From JACRLI01 sp035542815 (lineage in GTDB: Bacteria; Eisenbacteria; RBG-16-71-46; JACRLI01): a DNA stretch of 12,006 nt. Shown piece after piece: positions 1 through 7,040 of the stretch; within the stretch, counting starts at the first letter, position 1; the number at the start of each line of letters is the position of its first letter. A program made the position numbers and the translations under genes. The stretch is from NCBI GenBank assembly GCA_035542815.1, contig DATKKS010000146.1, positions 1 through 12,006 of the forward strand. The letters run 5' to 3'. The notes beneath the pieces were generated by a model that worked only from the letters and a program-made list of their open reading frames with translations, was not told where the DNA came from and did no database searches.

Positions 1-88
1 CGCGCTGGCCGGATCGCGGCGGGCCGCAAGGGCCGCGTCCGGAGCGGGGGCGCGCGGGTGCGCGCTGGCCGGATCGCGGCGGGCCGCA
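1..88 (+). repeat. 28-bp direct repeat, two copies 60 bp apart
   Basis: Bases 1-28 and 61-88 are identical and start with CGCGCTGGCCGGATCGCGGC. The 60-bp period is exactly 20 codons, so the repeat stays in frame with the truncated reading frame that ends at 179. Bases 29-60 are not obviously repeated after the second copy. The first copy starts at the window edge, so more units may lie upstream. Confidence 0.85.
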
Positions 89-179
89 GGGTCGGCGCCC
101 GCAGGCGGGCCGCGGCCGTCGGCCGGAGCACGGGGGCCCACCCCGGCGCCGTCGGGACCGCCGGGGCCCGGGGCGCTAG
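3..179 (+). CDS. C-terminal tail of a truncated Arg/Gly/Pro-rich protein (5' end outside window)
   Basis: The frame beginning at base 3 is open from the window edge to a TAG at 177-179 and encodes about 58 residues rich in Arg, Gly and Pro, with some Trp, Asp, Glu and Gln. It contains an in-frame duplication: the decapeptide RWPDRGGPQG occurs twice, 20 codons apart, followed each time by an R/P/G-rich stretch. Such disordered RG-rich tails are common at the end of DEAD-box RNA helicases and other RNA-binding proteins, but no catalytic domain is inside the window, so the function cannot be named. I chose this frame because it ends shortly before the next gene's Shine-Dalgarno sequence and has more varied, protein-like residues. 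The other two + frames are also open here, running past base 230, so the choice is not secure. Confidence 0.4.
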   Translation, partial: RWPDRGGPQGPRPERGRAGARWPDRGGPQGRRPQAGRGRRPEHGGPPRRRRDRRGPGR

Positions 180-223
180 CCCGCCGCGGCGGCGCCGGGG
201 CGAATCGCGATGGACCATCCTGC

Positions 224-227
224 GGAG
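224..227 (+). promoter_or_regulatory. Ribosome binding site deciding the tsaC start
   Basis: GGAG lies 6 nt before ATG 234. The alternative ATG 210 has only a weak GGGG-type match upstream. This favours the shorter protein, which begins MASVMP. Confidence 0.5.
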
Positions 228-233
228 CACCCG

Positions 234-857
234 ATGGCGAGCGTGATGCCCGCAACACCCGTCTCCGAGTCCATTCCCCGGGTCCTCGAGGCGCTGCGCG
301 CGGGGCACCTGGTGGCCTTCCGCACCGACACGCTGTACGGCGTGAGCGCCGCGCCCGAGCAGCCCGCGGCCATGGCCCGGCTGCGCGCGCTCAAGGCGCG
401 CGAGGGCGAGGGCGCCTTCGTGAGCCTGGCGGCTGACGCGGAGTCCGCCCTGGCGGCCGCGGCGGTCCTGCCCGAGCGCGTCCGGGCCCTCGCCGACCGG
501 TGCTGGCCGGGTCCGGCCACCCTGGTGCTGCCGGCCGGCGCGGCGGTGCCGGCCGCCCTGCGCGCCGCGGACGGCTCGTGGGCGGTGCGCGTGCCGGCCG
601 ACGCCTTCTGCCGGGCGCTGGCCCGCGAGTGGGGCTCACCGCTGCCCTCCACCAGCGCCAACCGCGCCGGCCGCGCCGCGGCGCGCACCGCCGCCGAGGT
701 GGTGGCCGTGCTCGGGGCCGACCTGGAGCTGGTGGTGGACGGCGGCGAGGTGGCGCCGGGGACCGCGGCCTCGGCGCTGCTGGACGCCCGGGTGTGGCCG
801 CCGCGCCTGCTGCGCGGGGCGCTGCCGCAGCTCGAAGAATGGCTCCGCAACCTGTGA
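234..857 (+). CDS. tsaC: Threonylcarbamoyl-AMP synthase, TsaC/YrdC/YwlC (Sua5) family
   Basis: The family makes L-threonylcarbamoyl-AMP from threonine, bicarbonate and ATP in the cytoplasm, the first step of the universal tRNA t6A37 modification. The 207-residue product is one YrdC domain: TDTLYG at residues 31-36, LKAREGEG at 53-60 (nucleotide-binding basic region), WPGPATLVL at 91-99, VRVPAD at 118-123, STSAN at 139-143 and VDGG at 168-171. The C-terminal Sua5 domain of longer relatives is absent, so this is the short type. I chose ATG 234 because GGAG lies at 224-227 with a 6-nt spacer. An in-frame ATG at 210 would add eight residues and has a poorer ribosome site. The basic region keeps K54 and R56, but a further Lys of E. 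coli YrdC (from memory KQRPVDKG) is Gly here. Being next to a YwlE-like phosphatase matches the Bacillus ywl neighbourhood. Confidence 0.9.
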   Translation: MASVMPATPVSESIPRVLEALRAGHLVAFRTDTLYGVSAAPEQPAAMARLRALKAREGEGAFVSLAADAESALAAAAVLPERVRALADRCWPGPATLVLPAGAAVPAALRAADGSWAVRVPADAFCRALAREWGSPLPSTSANRAGRAAARTAAEVVAVLGADLELVVDGGEVAPGTAASALLDARVWPPRLLRGALPQLEEWLRNL

Positions 858-882
858 GGGGCGGCAGCGTCCGGCAGGTTGC

Positions 883-912
883 TTGACCGGCCCGCGAGGC
901 GCCCGCTAGACT
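883..912 (+). promoter_or_regulatory. Sigma70-type promoter of the phosphatase-ilvE-rpiB-glyA unit, placed for a leaderless transcript
   Basis: The -35 is TTGACC (883-888) and the -10 is TAGACT (907-912), with an 18-nt spacer. The -10 ends 8 nt before the phosphatase ATG at 921. The expected transcription start (about 919-921) therefore falls on or just before the start codon, and no Shine-Dalgarno sequence is visible before that ATG. The second strong promoter in this window (4994-5021) has the same geometry. This is inferred from sequence alone. Confidence 0.6.
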
Positions 913-920
913 CCAAGCAC

Positions 921-1415
921 ATGGCGAATTCGTCGGTCTTCTCGGTCCTGTTCGTGTGCACCGGCAACACCTGCCGCAGCCCCATGGCGCAGGCGCTGCT
1001 GGAGTCCAAGCTGCCCCCGGAGCTGCGCCCGCAGGTGCGGGTGTCCTCGGCCGGAGTGGGGGCGGCGGACGGCGCGCCGGCTTCCCCCAACACGGTGTCG
1101 GTGCTGTCCCGGAACGGCGTGTCGCTCCGGGATCACCGCTCCCGGAAGCTGACCCGGGAGCAGGTGCTGGAGGTGGACCTGGTGCTGGCGGTCACGCCCG
1201 AACACCGCCGGGCGGTGCTGGCGCTGGCCCCCGAGGCGGAAGCGAGGACCTTCGTGCTGAGCACCTACGGGGCGCCGCCGGCGCGGGAGGATCCGCTGCC
1301 GGTGCACGACCCGGTGGGCGGATCGCTGGAGATCTATGAGGAGACCTATCGCAGAATCAGCACCCATCTGGACCGGGTGCTGCCGGAGATCCTGAGCCGC
1401 GTGGGCGCGGCCTGA
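921..1415 (+). CDS. ywlE: Low-molecular-weight phosphatase, probable protein-arginine phosphatase (YwlE-like)
   Basis: This is a cytoplasmic LMW-PTP fold protein of 164 residues, the usual size. The P-loop near the N terminus reads CTGNTCRSP (residues 13-21): nucleophile C13, invariant R19 and S20. The general-acid loop is VHDPVGGSLEIYEETY with D130-P131. Known family fact: in Bacillus YwlE the P-loop Thr (CTGNTCRS) replaces the usual Ile/Leu and gives selectivity for phospho-arginine. The same Thr is present here (T17), so phospho-arginine is the better guess than phosphotyrosine. I chose ATG 921 because the conserved N terminus starts there. A TTG at 879 would overlap the promoter. No Shine-Dalgarno sequence precedes 921, consistent with a leaderless mRNA. 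It lies 63 nt after tsaC and 56 nt before ilvE. No McsB arginine kinase is in the window. Confidence 0.88.
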   Translation: MANSSVFSVLFVCTGNTCRSPMAQALLESKLPPELRPQVRVSSAGVGAADGAPASPNTVSVLSRNGVSLRDHRSRKLTREQVLEVDLVLAVTPEHRRAVLALAPEAEARTFVLSTYGAPPAREDPLPVHDPVGGSLEIYEETYRRISTHLDRVLPEILSRVGAA

Positions 1416-1471
1416 GTTCCTGAGACCTGCCGCCCGGGGCGGCGGACGCCCCTTACCTGAGAGAGGCAGCC

Positions 1472-2428
1472 ATGGCCATCGACAAAGTCGACCACATCTG
1501 GATGAACGGCAAGCTGGTGCGCTGGGATGACGCCAAGATCCACGTCATGTCGCACGTGGTCCACTACGGCAGCGGCGTGTTCGAGGGCATGCGGGCCTAC
1601 GAGACGCCCAAGGGCGCGGCCGCCTTCCGGCTGCCGGAGCACGTCACCCGGCTGTTCGACTCGGCCAAGATCTACCGCATGGAGATCCCGTATACCCCGC
1701 CGCAGATCTCCGAGGCCATCCTGGAGACCATCCGGGTCAACAAGCTCCAGTCCTGCTACGTGCGGCCGGTGGTGTACCGCGGCTACGGCTCCATCGGGGT
1801 GAACCCGGCCGGCTGCCCCATCGACGTGGCCATCGCCGCGTTCCCGTGGGGCAAGTACCTGGGCCCGGAGGCCCTGGAGCAGGGCGTGGCGGTGCGGGTG
1901 GCCTCCTGGACGCGGATGGCCCCCAACACCTTCCCGGCGTTGGCCAAGTCGGCCGCCAACTACATGAACTCGCAGCTCATCAAGATGGAGGCGATCGCCG
2001 ACGGCTACGCCGAGGGCATCGCGCTGGACGCCCGCGGCCTGGTGAGCGAGGGCAGCGGCGAGAACCTGTTCCTGGTGCGCGGCGGGGTGATCTACACGCC
2101 GCCGATGGCCGACTCGGTGCTGCTGGGCATCACCCGCAGCAGCGTCCTGGCCCTGGCCGCCGACCTGGGGATCCCGGTGCGCGAGGAGTCCATCCCGCGC
2201 GAGATGCTGTACATCGCCGACGAGGTGTTCATGACCGGCAGCGCCGCCGAGGTCACCCCCATCTCCTCGGTGGACCGCATCCCGATCGGCAAGGGCGCCC
2301 GCGGCCCGGTGACCCGCCGGCTGCAGGAGGCGTTCTTCGACGTGATCGAGGGCCGCAGGCCGGACACCCACAAGTGGCTCACGCCGGTGTACGAGGGGGT
2401 CGCGGTTGCGGGTCGGGCTGGGAAGTGA
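1472..2428 (+). CDS. ilvE: Branched-chain amino acid aminotransferase
   Basis: A cytoplasmic PLP enzyme of fold type IV. It transfers the amino group between glutamate and the 2-oxo acids of Leu, Ile and Val, the last step of their synthesis. The 318-residue length is close to E. coli IlvE. Visible signatures are HYGSGVFEGMRAY (31-43), R60, RPVVYRGYGSIGV (98-110), the PLP lysine K159 in ALAKSAANY, ALDARGLVSEGSGENLF (184-200) with the family glutamate, GITRSSVL (219-226) and EVFMTGSAAEVTPI (251-264). The long IlvE form and the FEGMRAY segment favour branched-chain aminotransferase over D-amino-acid aminotransferase or aminodeoxychorismate lyase. The ATG has GAGAGG at 1461-1466 with a 5-nt spacer. 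Its 3' end overlaps rpiB by 23 nt. No leucine/isoleucine/valine-rich leader peptide or attenuator is evident in the 56-nt gap before it. Confidence 0.95.
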   Translation: MAIDKVDHIWMNGKLVRWDDAKIHVMSHVVHYGSGVFEGMRAYETPKGAAAFRLPEHVTRLFDSAKIYRMEIPYTPPQISEAILETIRVNKLQSCYVRPVVYRGYGSIGVNPAGCPIDVAIAAFPWGKYLGPEALEQGVAVRVASWTRMAPNTFPALAKSAANYMNSQLIKMEAIADGYAEGIALDARGLVSEGSGENLFLVRGGVIYTPPMADSVLLGITRSSVLALAADLGIPVREESIPREMLYIADEVFMTGSAAEVTPISSVDRIPIGKGARGPVTRRLQEAFFDVIEGRRPDTHKWLTPVYEGVAVAGRAGK

Positions 2429-2869
2429 CCACCGCGGCCGCGCGGTGAAGGACGCGGCCGCCGCCTGGCTGCGCGCCCACGGCCACGAGGTGGTGGACTT
2501 CGGCACCCGCACCGAAGGCGCGTGCGACTACCCCGACTACGCCTTCCCGGTGGCGGAGGGGGTGGCCGGCGGCCGGCTGGACCGCGGGGTGCTGGTGTGC
2601 GGCACGGGCATCGGGATGTCCATCGCCGCGAACAAGGTGGCCGGGGTGCGCGCAGCGCTGGTCTCCAGCGCGGCCGGGGCGGCCCAGACCCGGGCGCACA
2701 ACGACGCGAACGTGCTGGTGCTGGCGGGCGACACCACCCCGCCGGCGCAGGTGGGGGACATCGTGGCGGCCTTCCTGAACGGGCCGTACGAGGGCGGGCG
2801 GCACGACCGCCGGCTGGGGAAGATCCGCGACTACGAGCGCGGGCACGCACAGAAGGGGGAGCCGCCGGC

Positions 2870-2873
<4 letters not shown>
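2406..2873 (+). CDS. rpiB: Ribose-5-phosphate isomerase B (RpiB/LacAB family)
   Basis: Interconverts ribose-5-phosphate and ribulose-5-phosphate in the non-oxidative pentose phosphate pathway (cytoplasm). The 155-residue product has the family hallmarks: GSDHRG (6-11) with D8-H9 in the phosphate/substrate loop, DFGT (31-34), the catalytic Cys in CGTGIGMSIAANK (65-77, C65 and T67), RAHNDANVL (96-104) with H98, and GGRHDRRL (130-137) with H133. The start is TTG at 2406, inside the end of ilvE. It sits exactly where family members begin and has GAGGGGG at 2393-2399 with a 6-nt spacer. The 23-nt overlap with ilvE and the ATGA overlap with glyA suggest coupled translation. LacA/LacB subunits look similar, but linkage to glyA supports RpiB. 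Confidence 0.94.
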
Positions 2874-4126
<1,253 letters not shown>

Positions 4127-4154
4127 GGGGGCGGGCTTCCCGCCCCCGTCTCTC
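4127..4154 (+). terminator. Intrinsic terminator candidate after glyA
   Basis: A perfect 9-bp stem GGGGGCGGG (4127-4135) / CCCGCCCCC (4139-4147) has a 3-nt CTT loop. It starts on the base after the glyA stop codon. The downstream tract GTCTCTC is only moderately T-rich, so efficiency is uncertain. Confidence 0.6.
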
Positions 4155-4355
4155 GCAACCTGCTGTCCCCTCTTGCAATCCGCTTCCCGCCTGGCAAACG
4201 CGCCGGCCGCGGCCCGGTTGCAGGCTGCGAATCGCCGCCGCAACCTCAGCGTTGAACCTCGCATTCTGCCCGCCCGCACCCCGCCGCCGCTGGTACGGTT
4301 GCTGCAATTCCCCTTCCTGGTATCCCGTCCCGCGACACAGCCAGGAGGAGCATTG
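4148..4355 (+). promoter_or_regulatory. Leader/promoter region of the orphan gene at 4356, with spaced GCAA words
   Basis: About 208 nt without a convincing gene, pyrimidine-rich on the + strand at its start. GCAA or near matches start at 4155, 4175, 4194, 4220 (GCAG), 4240, 4261 (GCAT) and 4304. Most intervals are 19-21 nt, with one of 26 and one of 43. A weak promoter candidate is TTGCTG (4299-4304), 16 nt, TATCCC (4321-4326). A frame starting at TTG 4173 is open through this stretch into the downstream gene, but its residues look unlike the conserved part, so I treat it as non-coding. Confidence 0.35.
4343..4350 (+). promoter_or_regulatory. Strong Shine-Dalgarno sequence deciding the start at 4356
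   Basis: AGGAGGAG with a 5-nt spacer to ATG 4356. It is the best ribosome binding site in the window and argues against a start at TTG 4173. Confidence 0.85.
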
Positions 4356-4787
4356 ATGCCCCGGAGTTCGGATCCCCGGCGCCACGCCACCGCCTCCATG
4401 TGGGAGGCCGTCAAGAGCGGCGAGTGGCAGTACGGCAAGGGTCTGGCCCTGGCGTGGGCCGGGGAGTGGATGCAGGCGCACGTGGAGTTCCAGGCGGCGG
4501 CCGACCGGTTCCGCCTGCGCGGGGCCAACGAGATGCTGCTGCGGGTCTCGCTCCACCGCGACATCCTGGAGTGCCGCTGCGATCCGGACTCGGAGAACCG
4601 GCTGCAGCGCGCCGCGCGGTTGATGATGCGGCTGTCGCAGGTGAAGCAGATCGAGAGCTACCGGCCCCCGTTCAAGCTGGAGACCGGCCCGCGCCTGGCG
4701 CAGTGTTTCTGGAAGGACATCGCCAACCCGGAGTTCCTGCTGCCCGGGGTGGTGGACACCCAGCTCGAGGATGAGATGGCAGGCTGA
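4356..4787 (+). CDS. Small soluble protein of unknown function
   Basis: I do not recognise this 143-residue protein. It has no signal peptide or membrane segment and is probably cytoplasmic. The N-terminal part (about 13-70) reads as a pair of amphipathic helices with an aromatic/Ala pattern: WEAVKSGEWQYGKGLALAWAGEWMQAHVEF in two pieces, then a helix ending at RDILECRC. This is reminiscent of a single TPR-like hairpin (speculative). The middle (76-100) is another charged helix, and the C-terminal third (101-143) is Pro/acid-rich with FKLETGPRLAQCFWKDI. C73, C75 and C117 are present but do not make an obvious metal motif. The gene stands alone: a terminator-like hairpin and a 229-nt gap upstream, a 241-nt gap and terminator downstream. 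GC3 and codon use look like the neighbours. The ATG is fixed by a near-ideal Shine-Dalgarno sequence. Confidence 0.8.
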   Translation: MPRSSDPRRHATASMWEAVKSGEWQYGKGLALAWAGEWMQAHVEFQAAADRFRLRGANEMLLRVSLHRDILECRCDPDSENRLQRAARLMMRLSQVKQIESYRPPFKLETGPRLAQCFWKDIANPEFLLPGVVDTQLEDEMAG

Positions 4788-4869
4788 CCTGCCGGGGCGC
4801 GCCCGCCGGGCCCGGCTGCGGCGAGACCGCGGTCCGGCTGCGGGGGACCCGCGCGGCAGGGGTGAGCCT
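4781..4869 (+). other. Palindrome-dense, possibly multi-branched RNA element in the 3' UTR
   Basis: The ends can pair: AGGCT (4781-4785) with AGCCT (4865-4869), and CCTGCC (4788-4793) with GGCAGG (4855-4860). They enclose the palindromes GGGCGCGCCC (4795-4804), GCCGGGCCCGGC (4805-4816) and GACCGCGGTC (4825-4834), plus a hairpin GCGGG-GGA-CCCGC (4840-4852). CCGGCTGCGG is repeated directly at 4812-4821 and 4834-4843. It sits between the orphan gene's stop (inside the left arm) and a terminator. Chance pairing is frequent at this GC content. It is not a tRNA. Confidence 0.3.
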
Positions 4870-4876
4870 GCGCTGA

Positions 4877-4909
4877 GGGGGCGGCCGTAGGGCCGCCCCC
4901 ATCCTCTTG
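4877..4909 (+). terminator. Intrinsic terminator after the orphan gene
   Basis: A perfect 10-bp stem GGGGGCGGCC (4877-4886) / GGCCGCCCCC (4891-4900) has a GTAG tetraloop, followed by ATCCTCTTG. It separates the orphan gene from the bat-type operon. Confidence 0.7.
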
Positions 4910-4910
4910 C

Positions 4911-4934
4911 CCGGCCCGCCGGCCCGCCGGCCCA
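4911..4934 (+). repeat. Three tandem copies of an 8-bp unit (CCGGCCCG)
   Basis: CCGGCCCG at 4911-4918 and 4919-4926, then CCGGCCCA at 4927-4934. A short microsatellite in the intergenic region between the terminator and the bat-operon promoter. No function is apparent. Confidence 0.8.
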
Positions 4935-4993
4935 GCTTCCTTCCGGGGCCGCCCGCCCGCTCGCCGGGCGCTCTCCTCGGCTGCGCTCCCTCT

Positions 4994-5021
4994 TTGCCTG
5001 GCCCACGCCGCAGGCTATACT
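4994..5021 (+). promoter_or_regulatory. Sigma70-type promoter of the bat-type operon, placed for a leaderless transcript
   Basis: The -35 is TTGCCT (4994-4999) and the -10 is TATACT (5016-5021), a near-consensus match, with a 16-nt spacer. The -10 ends 7 nt before ATG 5029, and no Shine-Dalgarno sequence precedes that ATG, so transcription should begin at or within a base or two of the start codon. Its core resembles the promoter at 883-912: GCTAGACT versus GCTATACT, and GGCCCGCG versus GGCCCACG just after the -35. Confidence 0.68.
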
Positions 5022-5028
5022 GCGGACG

Positions 5029-6048
5029 ATGACCTACCGCTGCGCGACCCTCCGTAACCTCTTGAGCCCATTGGGAGTCCGGGCCCTGGCTGGGGCTCTG
5101 GCCGGGGGCCTGATCGCGCTCGCCGGGGCGGCTCCGGGCCGGGCCCTGGCGGCCCGCGCGCCCCGGGGGGGCGCCAACTCGCGGCCCGCGGCGGCCCCGG
5201 CTGCCGGGGCGGGCGAGTCCGCCGCCCCGGGCGAGAGCCTCAAGGTCCAACTCTGGGAAGTGACGGTGCACAGCTCGCCGGAGATCGCCCACCGGGGGCA
5301 ACCCTTTGATCTGGACATTCATCTGGTATGGGGCAGCCCCACCGGGGACGAGGTGGTGCTGCCTACCTGGTCGGCGCACCCGGGCTTCGCGGTGCTGGGC
5401 ACGAGCTACTGGGTGAGGAGCTCGCCCGACCAGCCAGGCGGCGGCTACGCGCTGCACGCCCGGCTGACCTGCCGGATGGTCGGCCTGCGGGTGGGGACGC
5501 TGCCCCTGGACTCGCTCTCGGTGGCGCTGGTGCGCGGGAACGCCCGGCGCACGGTGCGCATCCCCGCCACCGCGATGCAGATCCTGCCGCCGGTGTCGCT
5601 GCGCCCGCAGGCCTGGAACGCGCTGGCCTTCGGCGCCGGGGTGGCCGGGCTGCTGGCCGGGCTGGTGCTGGTGCGCCGGCGCCGGCCGGCGGCCCGCCCC
5701 GCGGGGCCCACCGCGGAGGAGCGGGCGAGCGCGCGCCTGGCGGCGCTGCGCGGGGCCGCCCCCTGCAAGAGCCGGTTGGAGGAGCTGCTGACCTTCATCC
5801 GGGCCGAGGCGGTGCGCCGCTACGGGGGCTCCTGGAGCGGCTCGGGCGAGGGCGCCTTCCAGGCGTGGGCCGGGGGGTGCCGGGCCCCCGAGGTGATTCG
5901 CGAACGGGTGGGGGCGTTGGTGGGACATCTGGAGACGCGCTGCTACGTGCCGGAGGACCCGGACGCCGCGGCGTGGCAACACTGGATTGACGAGACCGAG
6001 CGCCTGTGGCGCGTGGAGGAGGCGCTGTCCTCCGCGGGAAGGAGCTAG
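5029..6048 (+). CDS. Divergent BatD/DUF4381-like membrane protein, first gene of the bat-type operon
   Basis: A 339-residue protein I cannot name from one motif. It has an N-terminal signal-like segment (about 17-41), an Ala/Pro/Gly-rich linker (42-69), a predicted beta-sandwich-like extracytoplasmic region (70-188) ending in RTVRIPATAMQILPPVS, a membrane span (195-215) with a positive RRRR stop-transfer (216-219), and a helical cytoplasmic tail (228-335). The layout matches the protein at 7960-8913. The tails share a loose pattern: RRYGG...EGAFQAWA...YVPEDPD...WIDETERLW here, and RRYVG...TTEELLGRL...LVKFARVTP...VVERT there. This suggests distant paralogy (inference). ATG 5029 is fixed by the promoter ending 7 nt upstream; there is no Shine-Dalgarno sequence. 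It lies 5 nt before moxR. Its likely role is a membrane partner of the MoxR/VWA complex. Confidence 0.78.
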   Translation: MTYRCATLRNLLSPLGVRALAGALAGGLIALAGAAPGRALAARAPRGGANSRPAAAPAAGAGESAAPGESLKVQLWEVTVHSSPEIAHRGQPFDLDIHLVWGSPTGDEVVLPTWSAHPGFAVLGTSYWVRSSPDQPGGGYALHARLTCRMVGLRVGTLPLDSLSVALVRGNARRTVRIPATAMQILPPVSLRPQAWNALAFGAGVAGLLAGLVLVRRRRPAARPAGPTAEERASARLAALRGAAPCKSRLEELLTFIRAEAVRRYGGSWSGSGEGAFQAWAGGCRAPEVIRERVGALVGHLETRCYVPEDPDAAAWQHWIDETERLWRVEEALSSAGRS

Positions 6049-6053
6049 AGCCG

Positions 6054-7036
<983 letters not shown>

Positions 7037-7040
<4 letters not shown>

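Noticed and set aside
879..920. TTG start adding 14 residues to the phosphatase
   Set aside because: It overlaps the promoter -35/-10 region, and the conserved LMW-PTP N terminus begins right after ATG 921.
1429..1443. Hairpin GCCGCC-CGG-GGCGGC between the phosphatase gene and ilvE as a terminator or attenuator
   Set aside because: Only a 6-bp stem with no T-tract and no leader peptide with branched-chain codons. Likely chance at this GC content.
1346..2512. Minus-strand frame opposite ilvE (388 codons)
   Set aside because: Shadow of the clearly conserved ilvE. The composition is His/Gly/Val-rich without motifs.
4173..4355. N-terminal extension of the orphan gene starting at TTG 4173
   Set aside because: The strong Shine-Dalgarno sequence at 4343-4350 sits inside this extension just before ATG 4356, TTG 4173 has no ribosome site, and the extension's Pro/Arg/Ala-rich residues do not look like the rest of the protein.
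4788..4860. tRNA or other cloverleaf RNA gene
   Set aside because: The length is tRNA-like and it has several stems, but there is no T-loop GTTCRA motif, no D-loop pattern, no anticodon-loop layout and no CCA. Kept only as a structured-element candidate.
4672..5982. Long minus-strand open frame (436 codons) opposite the first bat-type gene
   Set aside because: Arg/Pro/Gly/Gln-rich, no recognisable domain. It crosses a terminator and a promoter on the other strand and mirrors the codon pattern of the + strand gene.
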